Positions 25,660 to 35,700 of a stretch of DNA of 64,000 bases are shown here, piece after piece. The translations under genes were made by a program, and so were the position numbers. This DNA is from Setophaga petechia (Eukaryota; Chordata; Aves; Passeriformes; Parulidae). The notes below the pieces were generated by a model. That model was not told the DNA's origin and did not search any database. It saw only the letters and a list, made by a program, of their open reading frames with translations. The DNA is taken from contig JANCRA010000014.1 in the NCBI GenBank assembly GCA_024362935.1, forward strand, positions 7,643,258 to 7,707,257, read 5' to 3'. How positions within the stretch are numbered: the first letter of the stretch is position 1; every line of letters begins with the position of its first letter.

Positions 25660-26400
25660 CAGGGTGCTGAGGTCTGGAGGTGAGGGCATGGCGCGGCACG
25701 GATGTTGGGGATTGGAGATGGGGATACAGGAGTGACAGGGGTGCTGGAGACCTGAAGGTTGGCGTTATGGGGGTGGCCCGGAGTGCTGGAGACTGGAGAT
25801 GGAGGTGTGGGGGTGCCCAGAGGTGCTGGGTAGTGGAGGTGAGCATATTGGGGTAGCCAGGATGCCGAATATCTGGAAGTTGGTAATATTGGGGTGCCCA
25901 GGATGCTGGGGTCTGGGAGTATGCAGTGACAGGGGTGCTGGCGATTTGGAGGTAGGGGTATGAAGTGGTCAGGATGCTGGGAACCAGGAGAGACGGGATA
26001 TGGGGCTGCTCAGGGTGATGAGGGACTGAAGGCAGGAGTATTGGGGTGCTCAGAGTGCTGCAGTTCTGGACATCTGGAGGAGAGGGTATCAGGATGTCCT
26101 GGGGTGCTGGGAAGCAGAGGGATGTATCGGGATGTCCAGGATGCTGGGAATTGAAAGGATGGTGTTCGAGTGCTCAAGATGCTGGGGACCCAGACATGGG
26201 GATTATGGGGTGTCCTAAGAGATGGAAGACGGAAGTATTGAGATTCCTAGAGTACTAGGAACTGGAGATGGGGATACAGATGGGGGTTTAGGTCCTGGCA
26301 TGGGGACTGGGAGGTAGAGTGTCAGGGGTGCCCAGGCTGCTGGGGACCTGATGTCCTGGCAGTGCAAGTGTCAGTGGTGCTGGGGGACCTGGTATTCGGG
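25660..26400. repeat. Diverged minisatellite of about 40-bp units
   Basis: About 18 imperfect head-to-tail units of 38-45 bases fill this stretch. A typical unit reads TGGAGATGGGGATACAGG, then a GGGTGCCCAGGATGCTGGGGA-like half. Units differ at many positions and some are shortened, so the array is old. It lies in the presumed 5' intron of the SNRK-like gene and ends about 50 bases before the coding exon's acceptor. Confidence 0.85.
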
Positions 26401-26488
26401 AGCACCCCGTCCCTCACCCCACACTGCTCAGCATCTCCTCCATCCCACAGCGCCTGCCTGATGCCTGTCCCCACCTGACGGCACCGCC

Positions 26489-29400
26489 ATGGCCGGGGCG
26501 CAGGGCTGCGGCGAGGCCAAGATCGCGGGGCTGTACGACCTGGAGCGCACGCTGGGCAAGGGCCACTTTGCCGTGGTGAAGCTGGCCCGGCACGTCTTCA
26601 CTGGGCAGCGCGTGGCCGTCAAGGTGATCGACAAGAGCAAGCTGGCGGGGGAGGCGGCGGGGCAGCTCCTGCAGGAGGTGCGCTGCATGAAGCTGGTGCA
26701 GCACCCCAATGTGGTGCGCCTCTACGAGGTCATCGACACCCACGCCAAGCTCTACCTCATCCTGGAGCTGGGTGACGGTGGGGACATGTTTGACCACATC
26801 ATGCGGCACGAGGGCGGCCTGGCCGAGCCGCGGGCCAAGCACTACTTTGCCCAGATCGTCCATGCCATCTCCTATTGCCACAAGCTCCACGTGGTGCACC
26901 GTGACCTCAAGCCCGAGAACGTGGTCTTCTTCCAGGAGCAAGGGGTGGTCAAACTCACCGACTTTGGCTTCAGCAACCGCTTCCAGCCCGGCAAGATGCT
27001 CACCACCAGCTGCGGCTCCCTGGCCTACTCGGCACCAGAGATCCTGCTTGGGGATGAGTACGATGCCCCGGCTGTTGGTAAGGGCTGAAGGGGGCCCTGA
27101 GGACCTGCCTCCCTCCTGTCCCTGGCCTGGAGCATGGTTCTGCCAGCTGGGTACCACCTCCCACTTGGCCCCTTACACTAGGAGCACACAGTGGCACTGC
27201 TGTCCCTGCAAGGTGCACGCCTGTCCCTTGGGTGCTTGGCTGCCCAGCCCTGCTCTGGCACAGCAGGGTCCTCCCTGTGGAGACCATCCTAGCATCCACA
27301 GAGATCCCATAGAGTGATGGTTGCCAGAGGGAGGAAAAAGCCCAAGCAGGCTGTGAGCCTGCCGTGGCAGCCGCCAGGAGAAGCAGTGTGAGCATACAGC
27401 TGCCAGCAATCTGGCGCTGGTGGTTATTTGGCGGGGCGAGGCAGGAAGGAAATCTGCTCGGGATGCTGCTGTTTGGGCGGAGGGGCTCCGAAAGTTTCCT
27501 TTGCTCCATCCCCGCCCTGAAAACCACTTCCTTCCCATGGCTCCCAGTGCTCTTCCTCCCTGGGTGCAGGGGAGGCACAGGGGTCTGGGGAGACTGTCCG
27601 AGGGCGCAGGGAGCTGGGCTGGGGGCTCCAAGAAGCTCTGCTGTGACAGAGGGGACGTGGGAGGGAAGCAGGATCCGAGCTGGCTGGCTGGCTGGCTGGA
27701 ATTAGGGCAGGAGGATTTAGCAAAGCAAAACACGAGCCCTTAAAGGCAAAAGCCCAGCGTTGGCTCAGGGAAAGGCGGATCCTGAGTTGAGAGCAGGGAT
27801 AGCTTATGGAGGCGGTAGAAAAATAAGCTGGTGGCGCTGCAAAGGGAAATGAAGAGAGAAAACTGACGCAGATGAGAAATTTTCGAACACTTGACTTAAG
27901 CAGCTGAAGGTATTAACGGAGCGCCCCAGGGCGTGCTCAGCATCCTAAACCCGCACATCTGCAGGAATTTGTGTGCTGGGCAGGAGGAGCCAGTGGAGAT
28001 GCTTCTGGCTCCATCCCTGTCCCCAGGACAGGGCAGCAATCCTGCTCCAGCTGGTCCCCATGCAGCTGGAGAGCCGAGATTGGTGCTATGTCCCTCTCTG
28101 ATTGCTGTAGTGTCTCCTAAAGCACAGCCCAGTGCCAGGATGGTTGTAGTGGGGTTTGGGAATCAGAAAGCTGAGGAATGACATGAAACAGTGCCATGGG
28201 TGGGTGTGTGACCAGGGGGAGTGGAGAGGGGGGCAGAGCTCAGCTGGCTTTCCTGTCCCTGCCTGGACAAGGTGATAACACCTCAACTGCTTTGGTGAAG
28301 TCCCTTGAGACCTGTTTGGATGTGGGGATGGGAAGGTCCTTCCCACCTTGGTGGGACTATGGTCCCCCTGTCCATGGGGCCATACCTGGGGGCTGTTACT
28401 TCCAAGGAACATCCCAGTGAGCTCTGGTGGGGCAGCACCTCCCAGGGTCCCTGGGGTGGGGAATCTCCTGGGCCATGGTGAGTGCAACCTGAACTACTGC
28501 TTCTGCTTCTTGCAGACATCTGGAGCCTGGGAGTCATTCTCTACATGCTGGTGTGCGGCCACCCCCCCTTCCAGGAGGCCAACGACAGCGAGACCCTCAC
28601 CATGATCATGGACTGCCGCTACACCGTCCCCCCACACGTCTCGGCACAGTGCACTGAGTGAGCACCACCCCCTCTCTGTACCCCCAGACCCCCGCTTGCT
28701 GCCCCCGGGGTGGGTGCCCCAGCCCTGGCAGATGCCTGGCAGCTGAGGTGGGAAGAGCAGGCAAAGCTGCTTGCTTTGGGATTCACACAGTGCTGCAGGG
28801 TTGCAATGTCACTCCTTTTCCCAGTCTCATCTCCAGGATGCTGCAGCGGGACCCGAAGCAGCGAGCGTCCCTGGAGCAGATCGAGGGCCACTCGTGGCTG
28901 CAGGGGGTGGACCCGTCCCCTGCCAGCCGCTCCCTGCTGCCCCTCACCTCCCACAAGCGCGTGTCTGAGGAGGAGCACGAGATCATTCTCCAGGCCATGG
29001 TGTGCGGGAACATCGCAGATCGGGACACCATCCAGGAGTGAGTGATGGGATGTGGGGGTGGGAGCCCCCTGAAGGGCTCTGGGGGTCCCTCCAAGCACGG
29101 CCCTTGTGTGTGCTGCAACTCCCTGGTCTCACACAGGGCGCTGGAAGCCGACCGCTACAACCACATCACGGCCACGTATTTCCTGCTGGCAGAGAGGATG
29201 CTGCGGGAGAAGCAGGAGAAGCAGGGCCACCGCCTCAGTCTCGTTTACAACCTGGCCAAGGAGGTTCAGAGCAGGTGAGCCCCCTGCTGCCCCCATCCTG
29301 TGTCACCCTCCCCACCATCCTGAGTCCCCAGTGCAGGGTCTTGGCCGGTCCCCTGTCCTTTTCCTTGTCACAGCCGTTGTGATGCCCAGCCAGTACTGAC

Positions 29401-30255
29401 ACCTCTCTCCCCTTCCTCAGGCCCAACTTGTCAGACACATTCGGCTCTGCGGGCAGCACCGGCAGCCTCCTGCCCTTCACGGAGATAGGCGGCCTCGCCG
29501 GGGCGTCCCGCCCTGCAGGGGACATTGGCGGCCGGCAGCCCACCGGGACCCTGCTGAAGGTCCCTGCCGTTGACACCACCATCACCAAGAGCACCCCGGC
29601 CCTGCAGCAGATCTGTGAGGAGGAAGAGGAGGACGACGAGGAGGAGGAGAGGCCCAGCGCAATGGAGAGGAAGAGCAGCTCTCTGAACCAGGAGCAGATG
29701 CGAGCCTTCCTGCGCGCTCACCGCCCGCCCGGCCGCGGGGAGGTCTGGGGGCCGGGGGTGGAGCTGGGGGGCCGGGGAGGGCGCTCGGGGATGGCCTGGG
29801 CTGGGAAGGGAGTGAGTGGGGGCTGGGGTCCCCCCGTGCTGCGGGGAAATGGAGGTGAGTCCCTAAGGAGGGAGGAGGACACAGAGCCTGGGGGCTCCTC
29901 AGCAGAGTTCCCCAAGGAAAGGGGAGCCATCCTGTCACCCCAGAGCAGCTCAGCTGAAGTTCCCCAGGTACTGGGGGGAGAGACAAGTCCTGCCACCCTC
30001 CCAAGTCCTGCAGACACGTCCCCAGGGCAGGGGGAGCAGATCAGCCCGGCCCAGCAGTCGGTGGAGAGCTCAGGCCCTGAAGGGGGCGCAGAGAGTGTGA
30101 TCAAGCTGGACCCGGGCAAGAGCAAGGGGGGCGGCCTGCGGGACCGGCTCCTGCAGTTCCCGCTCTGCGAGAAAGCCCTGGCCTTCAAACTGCGCCCGGG
30201 CTCCAAGGAGAGCCTCTTGTCACTGGGGCAGTTCAACTGCTGCCATGTCATTTAA
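26489..30255 (+). CDS. SNF-related serine/threonine kinase paralogue (SNRK-like)
   Basis: This is an AMPK-family Ser/Thr kinase. Coding exons are 26489-27077, 28516-28657, 28825-29037, 29137-29274 and 29421-30255; phases agree and there are 638 codons before TAA. Kinase landmarks: glycine loop LGKGHFAVV (residues 22-30), ATP-binding lysine 45 in VAVKVIDK, catalytic HRDLKPEN (137-144), DFG (158-160), SAPE, and activation-loop Thr173 in [10 protein letters not shown], the position that LKB1 phosphorylates in SNRK. A UBA-like segment follows the kinase core. An acidic run (29,616-29,652) and a C-terminus [10 protein letters not shown]...CCHVI mirror the SNRK tail. Human SNRK is 765 residues, and the middle of the tail here is shorter and unlike it, so this is a paralogue, not SNRK itself. 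Residues from about 29,740 to 29,850 are Gly-rich and could be a retained intron. Confidence 0.9.
27078..28515 (+). other. SNRK-like intron between coding exons 1 and 2
   Basis: This 1.44 kb intron has donor GTAAGG and acceptor TCTTGCAG, in phase 1. It contains a short GCTG/GGCT simple repeat near 27,680-27,698. The other introns are short (167, 99 and 146 bases). Confidence 0.9.
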
Positions 30256-30930
30256 GGCCCCAGGACTGGCCCTGCTGTGGGGACTGGGAGGGCGCCCACT
30301 CCCCTGCCCTTGGTCTGTGGTGGCTGTGGGGCTGGCGGGTGGCACAGTGCCCTGCTTTGTCACCCGCGGTGGCCGCCCTGCCAGCACCCCCCTCTGGAGC
30401 CCGCTATGACTGACCATCCCCCGGACGGCCCTGCCCAGGGTGAAGCAGACTGGGGTCCATCCTAGCACCGGCCAGCGTGTCCCCAAACCTCTGGGACAGC
30501 TCCACGACCCTGCTGGAATGGGATGGACCACGACACTTTTTTAACTACTAGAAATAATTTTTTTAAATAGTCTATTTTAATGTAATTAAATAGAGATTGC
30601 TATATCCCCCCCAGACCCCTGAGTGCCCCAGCCCCACAGTGTGCATGGCCTGGGGCTGGGCTGTCCTGCCTGTAGCCCTCCCACCAGCCCTGGCTGGGGC
30701 CAGGCACAGCCTGGCCCGTGACCCCAGGCTGTCCCCAGGGCTCTCCCTGCAAATAAGCTTCCTATTTATTATCTCTTTGTTTTCTTGCTGGCAAGAAATG
30801 AATGACGACGGAGGCATGGGCCGGAGCTCGGCCTGAGCCGTGGCACATGCCCTGGAAGGATCGGAGCCACTGGGAAGCAAAGTTTGTCAGGACAATAAAA
30901 TAAACTCGTGGGTTGATGTGGGTGCAGTGT
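30256..30930 (+). other. SNRK-like 3' UTR with double AATAAA signal
   Basis: About 640 bases after the stop, two overlapping signals read AATAAAATAAA at 30894-30904. They are followed within about 25 bases by GT-rich sequence (GTTGATGTGGGTGCAGTGTC), as expected for a cleavage site near 30,920. An earlier weak ATTAAA-type region lies near 30,585. Confidence 0.75.
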
Positions 30931-30939
30931 CGTTGCAAA

Positions 30940-31560
30940 AATATCACTGTACCCCCAGTCAGGGGGCCAGGGCTTCCCTGGCACCAGGGGTGGCTTTAAA
31001 GGAGCATCTCCCTGAGCTGGGGTGGGAAGGGATCCAGATTGGAGCTCAGGGCAGCCCCAGATGGGAGTAAGGACAGGGATGATGAACACCCAAAGGTGAG
31101 GAAAGGCCTGGGCATGCCAGAAGGCAGGTGGAGGGTGCTGCACATCCCCTTGAGAGTCAACCGCACTCAGCCCCCTGTGCCTTTCCCCACTCTCAGCTTG
31201 GAGCTATCCCTGAGCTCCCAGTTTCAAGCCCAGCCCGGGCTTCCTTCCCTCCAGCTCTGCTGTTCCTCTTCCTTTTCTATCCATCCTCCTTCTCCTTCAA
31301 GTGTACCCATGATAGCTCCCTTGTCTGTCCTCATCATCCAACATGAGATCTCCCTGAGTACTGGGTGATTGAACAGAGCAATGCTGTGTGGGTCTCAGGT
31401 GAGATGGAGCCAGCTCTGAACAGCTTGGAGAGTTGTTGGTAGGAAAAGAAGGAAGGGAGGTGCCCTGGGGACCCTGCAGCACCCACAGGGCTGCAGCAGC
31501 AGGAGGGGATGCTGCTCCTGCCCACAGGGTCCCTTCCTTGATATTAAAGGATGAAGCCAG
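30940..31560. other. Intergenic spacer, SNRK-like to tRNA-Lys
   Basis: About 0.6 kb of unique-looking sequence. I see no gene or recognisable repeat in it. Confidence 0.65.
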
Positions 31561-31633
31561 CACCTGAACAGGGGCTTGAACCCTGGACCCTCAGATTAAA
31601 AGTCTGATGCTCTCCCAACTGAGCTATCCAGGC
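31561..31633 (-). tRNA. tRNA-Lys (anticodon UUU)
   Basis: The 73-base minus-strand sequence folds into a full cloverleaf. Acceptor arm GCCTGGA pairs with TTCAGGT, D-stem GCTC with GAGC, anticodon stem TCAGA with TCTGA, and T-stem CAGGG with CCCTG. The loop CTTTTAA puts anticodon TTT at 31600-31598. Internal promoter boxes are intact: A box TAGCTCAGTTGGG and B box GGTTCAAGCC. The sequence is close to the vertebrate tRNA-Lys-TTT family. Two points are odd. The first acceptor pair is a G-U wobble. There is also no T4 run just downstream on the minus strand; the nearest is at 31447-31444. It could be a low-activity copy, but the body is intact and has no intron. Confidence 0.95.
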
Positions 31634-31667
31634 TCATATTTGGGCTCTCGGGTGGTCTGTGACAGCT

Positions 31668-31680
31668 GGGGGGGGGGGGG
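31668..31680. repeat. G13 homopolymer
   Basis: Thirteen G in a row on the plus strand, 35 bases upstream of the tRNA-Lys gene in its direction of transcription. The length is likely to vary between individuals and reads. Confidence 0.9.
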
Positions 31681-31789
31681 ACCCCCGCTTTCCTCAGCAT
31701 TGCAGGGACAATGTGGGGACCACCCTGGTATCCCCCACTCCCACACCGGCCCAACGAGTCAGCCAGCGCAGGCCAGATGAACACCCGGG

Positions 31790-32060
31790 TTCTGGGAATC
31801 TCCCTGGGCGCTGAGCAGGCTCAGGATCCGCCCTGGGAAGGCGCCGCTGCCGCAGGGATGCGCAGCAGGAGAGGAGCGGATGCTGCGGGAGCGGCTCCGG
31901 ACGGCCCCGCCGGGGGCAGGAGCAGCAGCGGTGGCCGGGGCCGAGCAGGGCCCCGAGCTCTGCTCTGCTGCGGCTGCAGCAGCCTCGGCTCCAGCCCGAG
32001 TCCCGGCGGCGCTTCCGCAGGAGCCGCGGTAAAGCAGCAGGGAGGGGGGGCTGCGGGGTT
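31790..32060. other. GC-rich, CpG-containing intergenic patch
   Basis: About 270 bases are rich in GC and CpG, between the tRNA gene and the SETD6 promoter. A long plus-strand frame (31711-32370) crosses it, but its translation is Ala/Gly/Ser-rich and resembles no family. It may be an unannotated promoter or an enhancer. Confidence 0.4.
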
Positions 32061-32420
32061 GGGTCACCGAGACACAGAGCCCGTGGGGGCACCTACAGGT
32101 GCCACCCCACATGTTCTATTGCCCTTCCTCCCCATTCTTCAGGAGGGGGCCCTTCTTCTCCATAGGGAACCCACCCTGCCAGTCCAGCCTTGCCCAGCTC
32201 GGAAGGGATCGAAGATGAAAGCGGAACCCAATTGCACACGGGGTGGGGGAGCCTCAGGGACAGCCCGCAGAGAGCCCCATGGGGCCTCTTCAAACACCTC
32301 GTGCGCACTAATTGGCTTCATTCGAGCAGCCAGAGATGAATCAGCCCCCGTCTGCTGGGGAGAGCACTAATGAACTGAGGAAGGGCGGCCTTGGGACGGC
32401 CCTGGAGGGAGATCAGAGCC

Positions 32421-32490
32421 CGTACGTACGGTGGGAGTTTGTGTGGTGTCGACTGAACAATAGCACAAGCTTAATTATCCTGATTAATCA
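32421..32490. promoter_or_regulatory. Cluster of palindromic sites (homeodomain type) in an intergenic block
   Basis: Within 70 bases lie CGTACGTACG (32421-32430, perfect palindrome), TTAATTA (32471-32477) and TGATTAATCA (32481-32490, perfect palindrome of two head-to-head GATTA sites). TAATTA and GATTA are core sites of Antennapedia-class and OTX/PITX-class homeodomains. The block is AT-rich against GC-rich surroundings and looks like a conserved non-coding element, but conservation is not shown here. Confidence 0.4.
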
Positions 32491-32730
32491 GAGCCCGCTG
32501 CTTTTACCCCATGTCTGGAGCTGTGACCGCAGCGGTGCGCGGCCCCTCGGCAGCCACAGAGGCACCGCAGCCCCCCGAGGTGCACCGAGAGTGGGGCAGG
32601 AGGCTCCGGGCAGGAGGCTGCGGGATGCGTTCCCGCCGCTGCTCCCCCGGCCCTTTCTGTCCCTTTTTGGCCACCGTTAGCCCGGCCCATGGGGGCGGAG
32701 CTCCCGCCACCCGGAAAGGCCCGACCGGGA

Positions 32731-32752
32731 CCACGTGGTGCGGGACCACGTG
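32731..32752 (+). promoter_or_regulatory. SETD6: SETD6 proximal promoter: tandem E-boxes
   Basis: The word GGGACCACGTG occurs twice, placing CACGTG cores at 32732-32737 and 32747-32752, 15 bases apart and 12 bases upstream of the ATG at its nearer end. The region is CpG-rich with no TATA box. USF, MYC/MAX and TFEB-family factors bind this core; which of them acts here is not visible. Confidence 0.6.
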
Positions 32753-32763
32753 TTGGCAACGTC

Positions 32764-35700
32764 ATGGCGTCGGCGCCCAAGAGGTTCAAGGTACGGGGGA
32801 GGCCGGGGGCTCCCGGGGGGCTGGAGAGACACCGGCACTGAAGGGATCCGCGATCGGCCTCATGGCTCCTTCCCCTTCACCCCATGTTTCATTCACAGGC
32901 GGCGGTCGAGAGCAGCGGGCAGAACAGTAGTGCCGACCCCCTCTCCGCGTTCCTGGCGTGGTGCGGGCGGGTCGGGGTGGAGCTGAACTCCAAGGTGAGG
33001 CACCGCGGGCCGGCCCGGGCATGCCCTAGGTCCGCCCCGGTCTCTCCGCTCCGCCCCTCACGGCTCCCTCCGGCCCCAGGTGCGCCTGAGCAGGGAGGGC
33101 GCGGTGGCGGGGTACGGGATGCTGGCCGCCGAGGAGCTGGAGGCGGGAGAGGTGCTGTTCACCATCCCTCGCACGGCGCTGCTGTCCCAGCACACCACCT
33201 CCATCCACGCACTCCTGCAGGACGGTGAGTGCAAGCTTCTTGTGTCACTCGAGTTCGCTGTACCTTTGAAAGGGGTAAATGGGTCTGTGGTAAAGCCTCG
33301 GGAACGTTTCTGATTTTTGCAGGATGCTGTAGGGCTGCTTAATACCAGGTTGGAAAGGGGAGGGCTGGGTATCCCCTCGCTTCCCTGAGAGCTGTGCTGG
33401 ACAGGGAGAAAAGTCCATCAGTGCAACATCTCCAGCTTCTAACTGACAGGCACCCATACTACGCTGTTTTCCTTGAAGCACTGGTGAGAAAAAGAACAGT
33501 TCCTTGGTTCCTGCAGGCACGCAGAGCCTCAGGCTGAGGAGGGCAAGGCTGTGAGGCGTGGCAGAGCTCATCTGTTACTCCAGAGAAGCCTTTTCTGGTC
33601 CTGGTTCAGCTCAGGACAAAGCCAAGACAAACCTGAATAAAAGCTCACCCCCTGTCTCCAGGCTGAAAACAGGCATGGAGGCTTTGTCATACAAGGTTTT
33701 GGTTCTGAAACATAGAACAATTACGGTTTTCTCCATCCTGTCTGGTTCTGTAGCCCAGGAGTCCCTGCAGAGCCAGTCTGGTTGGGTCCCTCTCCTGCTG
33801 GCCTTGCTCCATGAGTACACAGCCAGCAGCTCCCACTGGCAGCCGTATTTCTCCCTCTGGCAGGACTTCCGGAGCCTGGACCACCCCATGTTCTGGTAAG
33901 GTGAAAGCAAGGGGGGCTTGGGGAGGCTGAGGCTTACAGCTGAAGGCAGGCACAGGCCAGGGGTGCTGAGTACTGTCCTGGGAAGGGATGTGGTCCTGCT
34001 GGGTGCCCCCAAACCACTGTTCCAGCCCTTTGCTGGCACTGGCAGGAGCCTGAGGGGCCTTCCTGGAGTTACGTTACAGGCAGAGCTAGAGAACAAGGAC
34101 CTGGAGAGCACAAGGAAGCTGAGAGTTTTAAGGAGGAAGGAGTTTATAGACCCTTGGCCCTAGCACAGATAGAGAAGAACCTGTTTTTCTTGCAACAGGC
34201 CTCAGGAAGAGCGAACAAGGCTCCTACAGGGCACAGGCATCCCAGAAGCTGTGGACAAGGATCTAGCTAACATCCAGCTGGAGTACAACTCCATCATCTT
34301 GCCTTTCATGGAGACCCACCCTGACATCTTTGACCCCAAACTGCACACTCTGGAGTTGTATAAGGAGCTGGTGGCATTTGTCATGGCTTACAGGTGAGAA
34401 GTAAGGGCTATGAGCCAGCAAGGAGCACGGATAAAGAAGGAGTACAGGCTGTGTTAGAGGTTGCAGCTGCACAAGAATCTGAGTGTAAGGTGAAGCTTGT
34501 CCTGTGCAGCCATGTGTACCACTGGCTTGTCTTAGCTTTCAGGAACCTTTGGAGGAGGAGGAAGAAGATGAGAAGGGGCCCAATCCTCCCATGATGGTGC
34601 CTGTAGCAGATATTTTGAATCATGTGGCCAACCACAATGCCAACCTGGAATACTCTCCTGTGAGTGCAAAGCTGCTGCACCAGGCATTGTCATGCTTGGT
34701 TCTGTTTCAGTAAACCTTTTGGGAATGGGGGCACAGCAAAGTGGGATCTCAGCGCAGGGCAGCAAGTCTGGCCTGGATCTCATTAAAACAAAGCCCTGCT
34801 GCATGTTTGGTTAGGAGGAGCTCAGGGAGACCTGAGCTCTCTGAAAGCCCCTGTTGAGCAGTCAGATCAGCACAGCTCAGCTGCTCTCCTCTCCCTGCTT
34901 GCAGCACTGTCTGAGGATGGTTACAACACAGCCAGTGAGGAAAGGACAGGAGATTTTCAACACCTATGGGCAGATGGCCAACTGGCAGCTGCTGCACATG
35001 TACGGCTTCGCAGAGCCCTACCCCGGCAACAGCCACGACACCGCCGACATCCAGATGGTGACGCTGCGCAGGGCGGCGCTGCAGCGTGAGTGCCGCCCCA
35101 GCCCCAGCGCGGGGCAGCAGCTCTGGTCAACAGGGAGCACATGAAAATAAGCCTGTTCCACAGCATTTCAGGGGGTGGGGCCAGGCCTTGGTTTTCTGCC
35201 TCCTTTTTCCCCTTCTCCATTCACCCTCCCCCTCCACTGCCATCGTGGCTGTGTTCACAGCTCTGCTGTCTTTGAAACAGGAGCCAAAAGTGAAGCGCAG
35301 CAGCAGCTGGTCTCAGAGCAGTGGGACTTCTTGTGCCAGCTGGAGATGGTGGGGGAGGAAGGTGCCTTTGTGCTTGGCTGGGACGAGGTGCTGACAGAGG
35401 AAGAGCTGTCCATGACCCTCAAGGTAAGAATGGCCAGAAGAGCTGCAAAAGGGAGCACAGAGTGCGGCTGGGCAAATCAGCAGTGCAGAAGGGCTCAGTG
35501 AAGAGGACAAGCACCTGAAGGCAGTTTGGCACTAACAGTCCTATGTGAACAGTGGTAGGGTGTGTGGCTGCCCAGCTTCAGATGCTGTTAAGTCATCTTC
35601 CTCTCCTGAAGTAGCCATCCAATGTGTACAGAATTGTCTTGAATGGCTTCATGGTCACAACGTTGTAGGTGACAGCTAAGATGCTTTACAAGACTTGCCA

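Noticed and set aside
25660..26400. CRISPR-like regular repeats
   Set aside because: The units are contiguous, diverged and without unique spacers of constant length, in a vertebrate genome. It is a minisatellite. The same applies to 41411-41736.
26414..27157. A 247-codon minus-strand frame and a 202-codon plus frame over the kinase exon
   Set aside because: Both are shadows of the GC-rich kinase exon in other frames. Their translations lack any family motif, while the frame starting at 26489 gives a complete kinase N-lobe and catalytic loop.
31711..32370. A 219-codon plus-strand frame upstream of SETD6
   Set aside because: Low-complexity Ala/Gly/Ser/Pro translation in a GC-rich patch, with no motif or homologue recognised. 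Treated as compositional.
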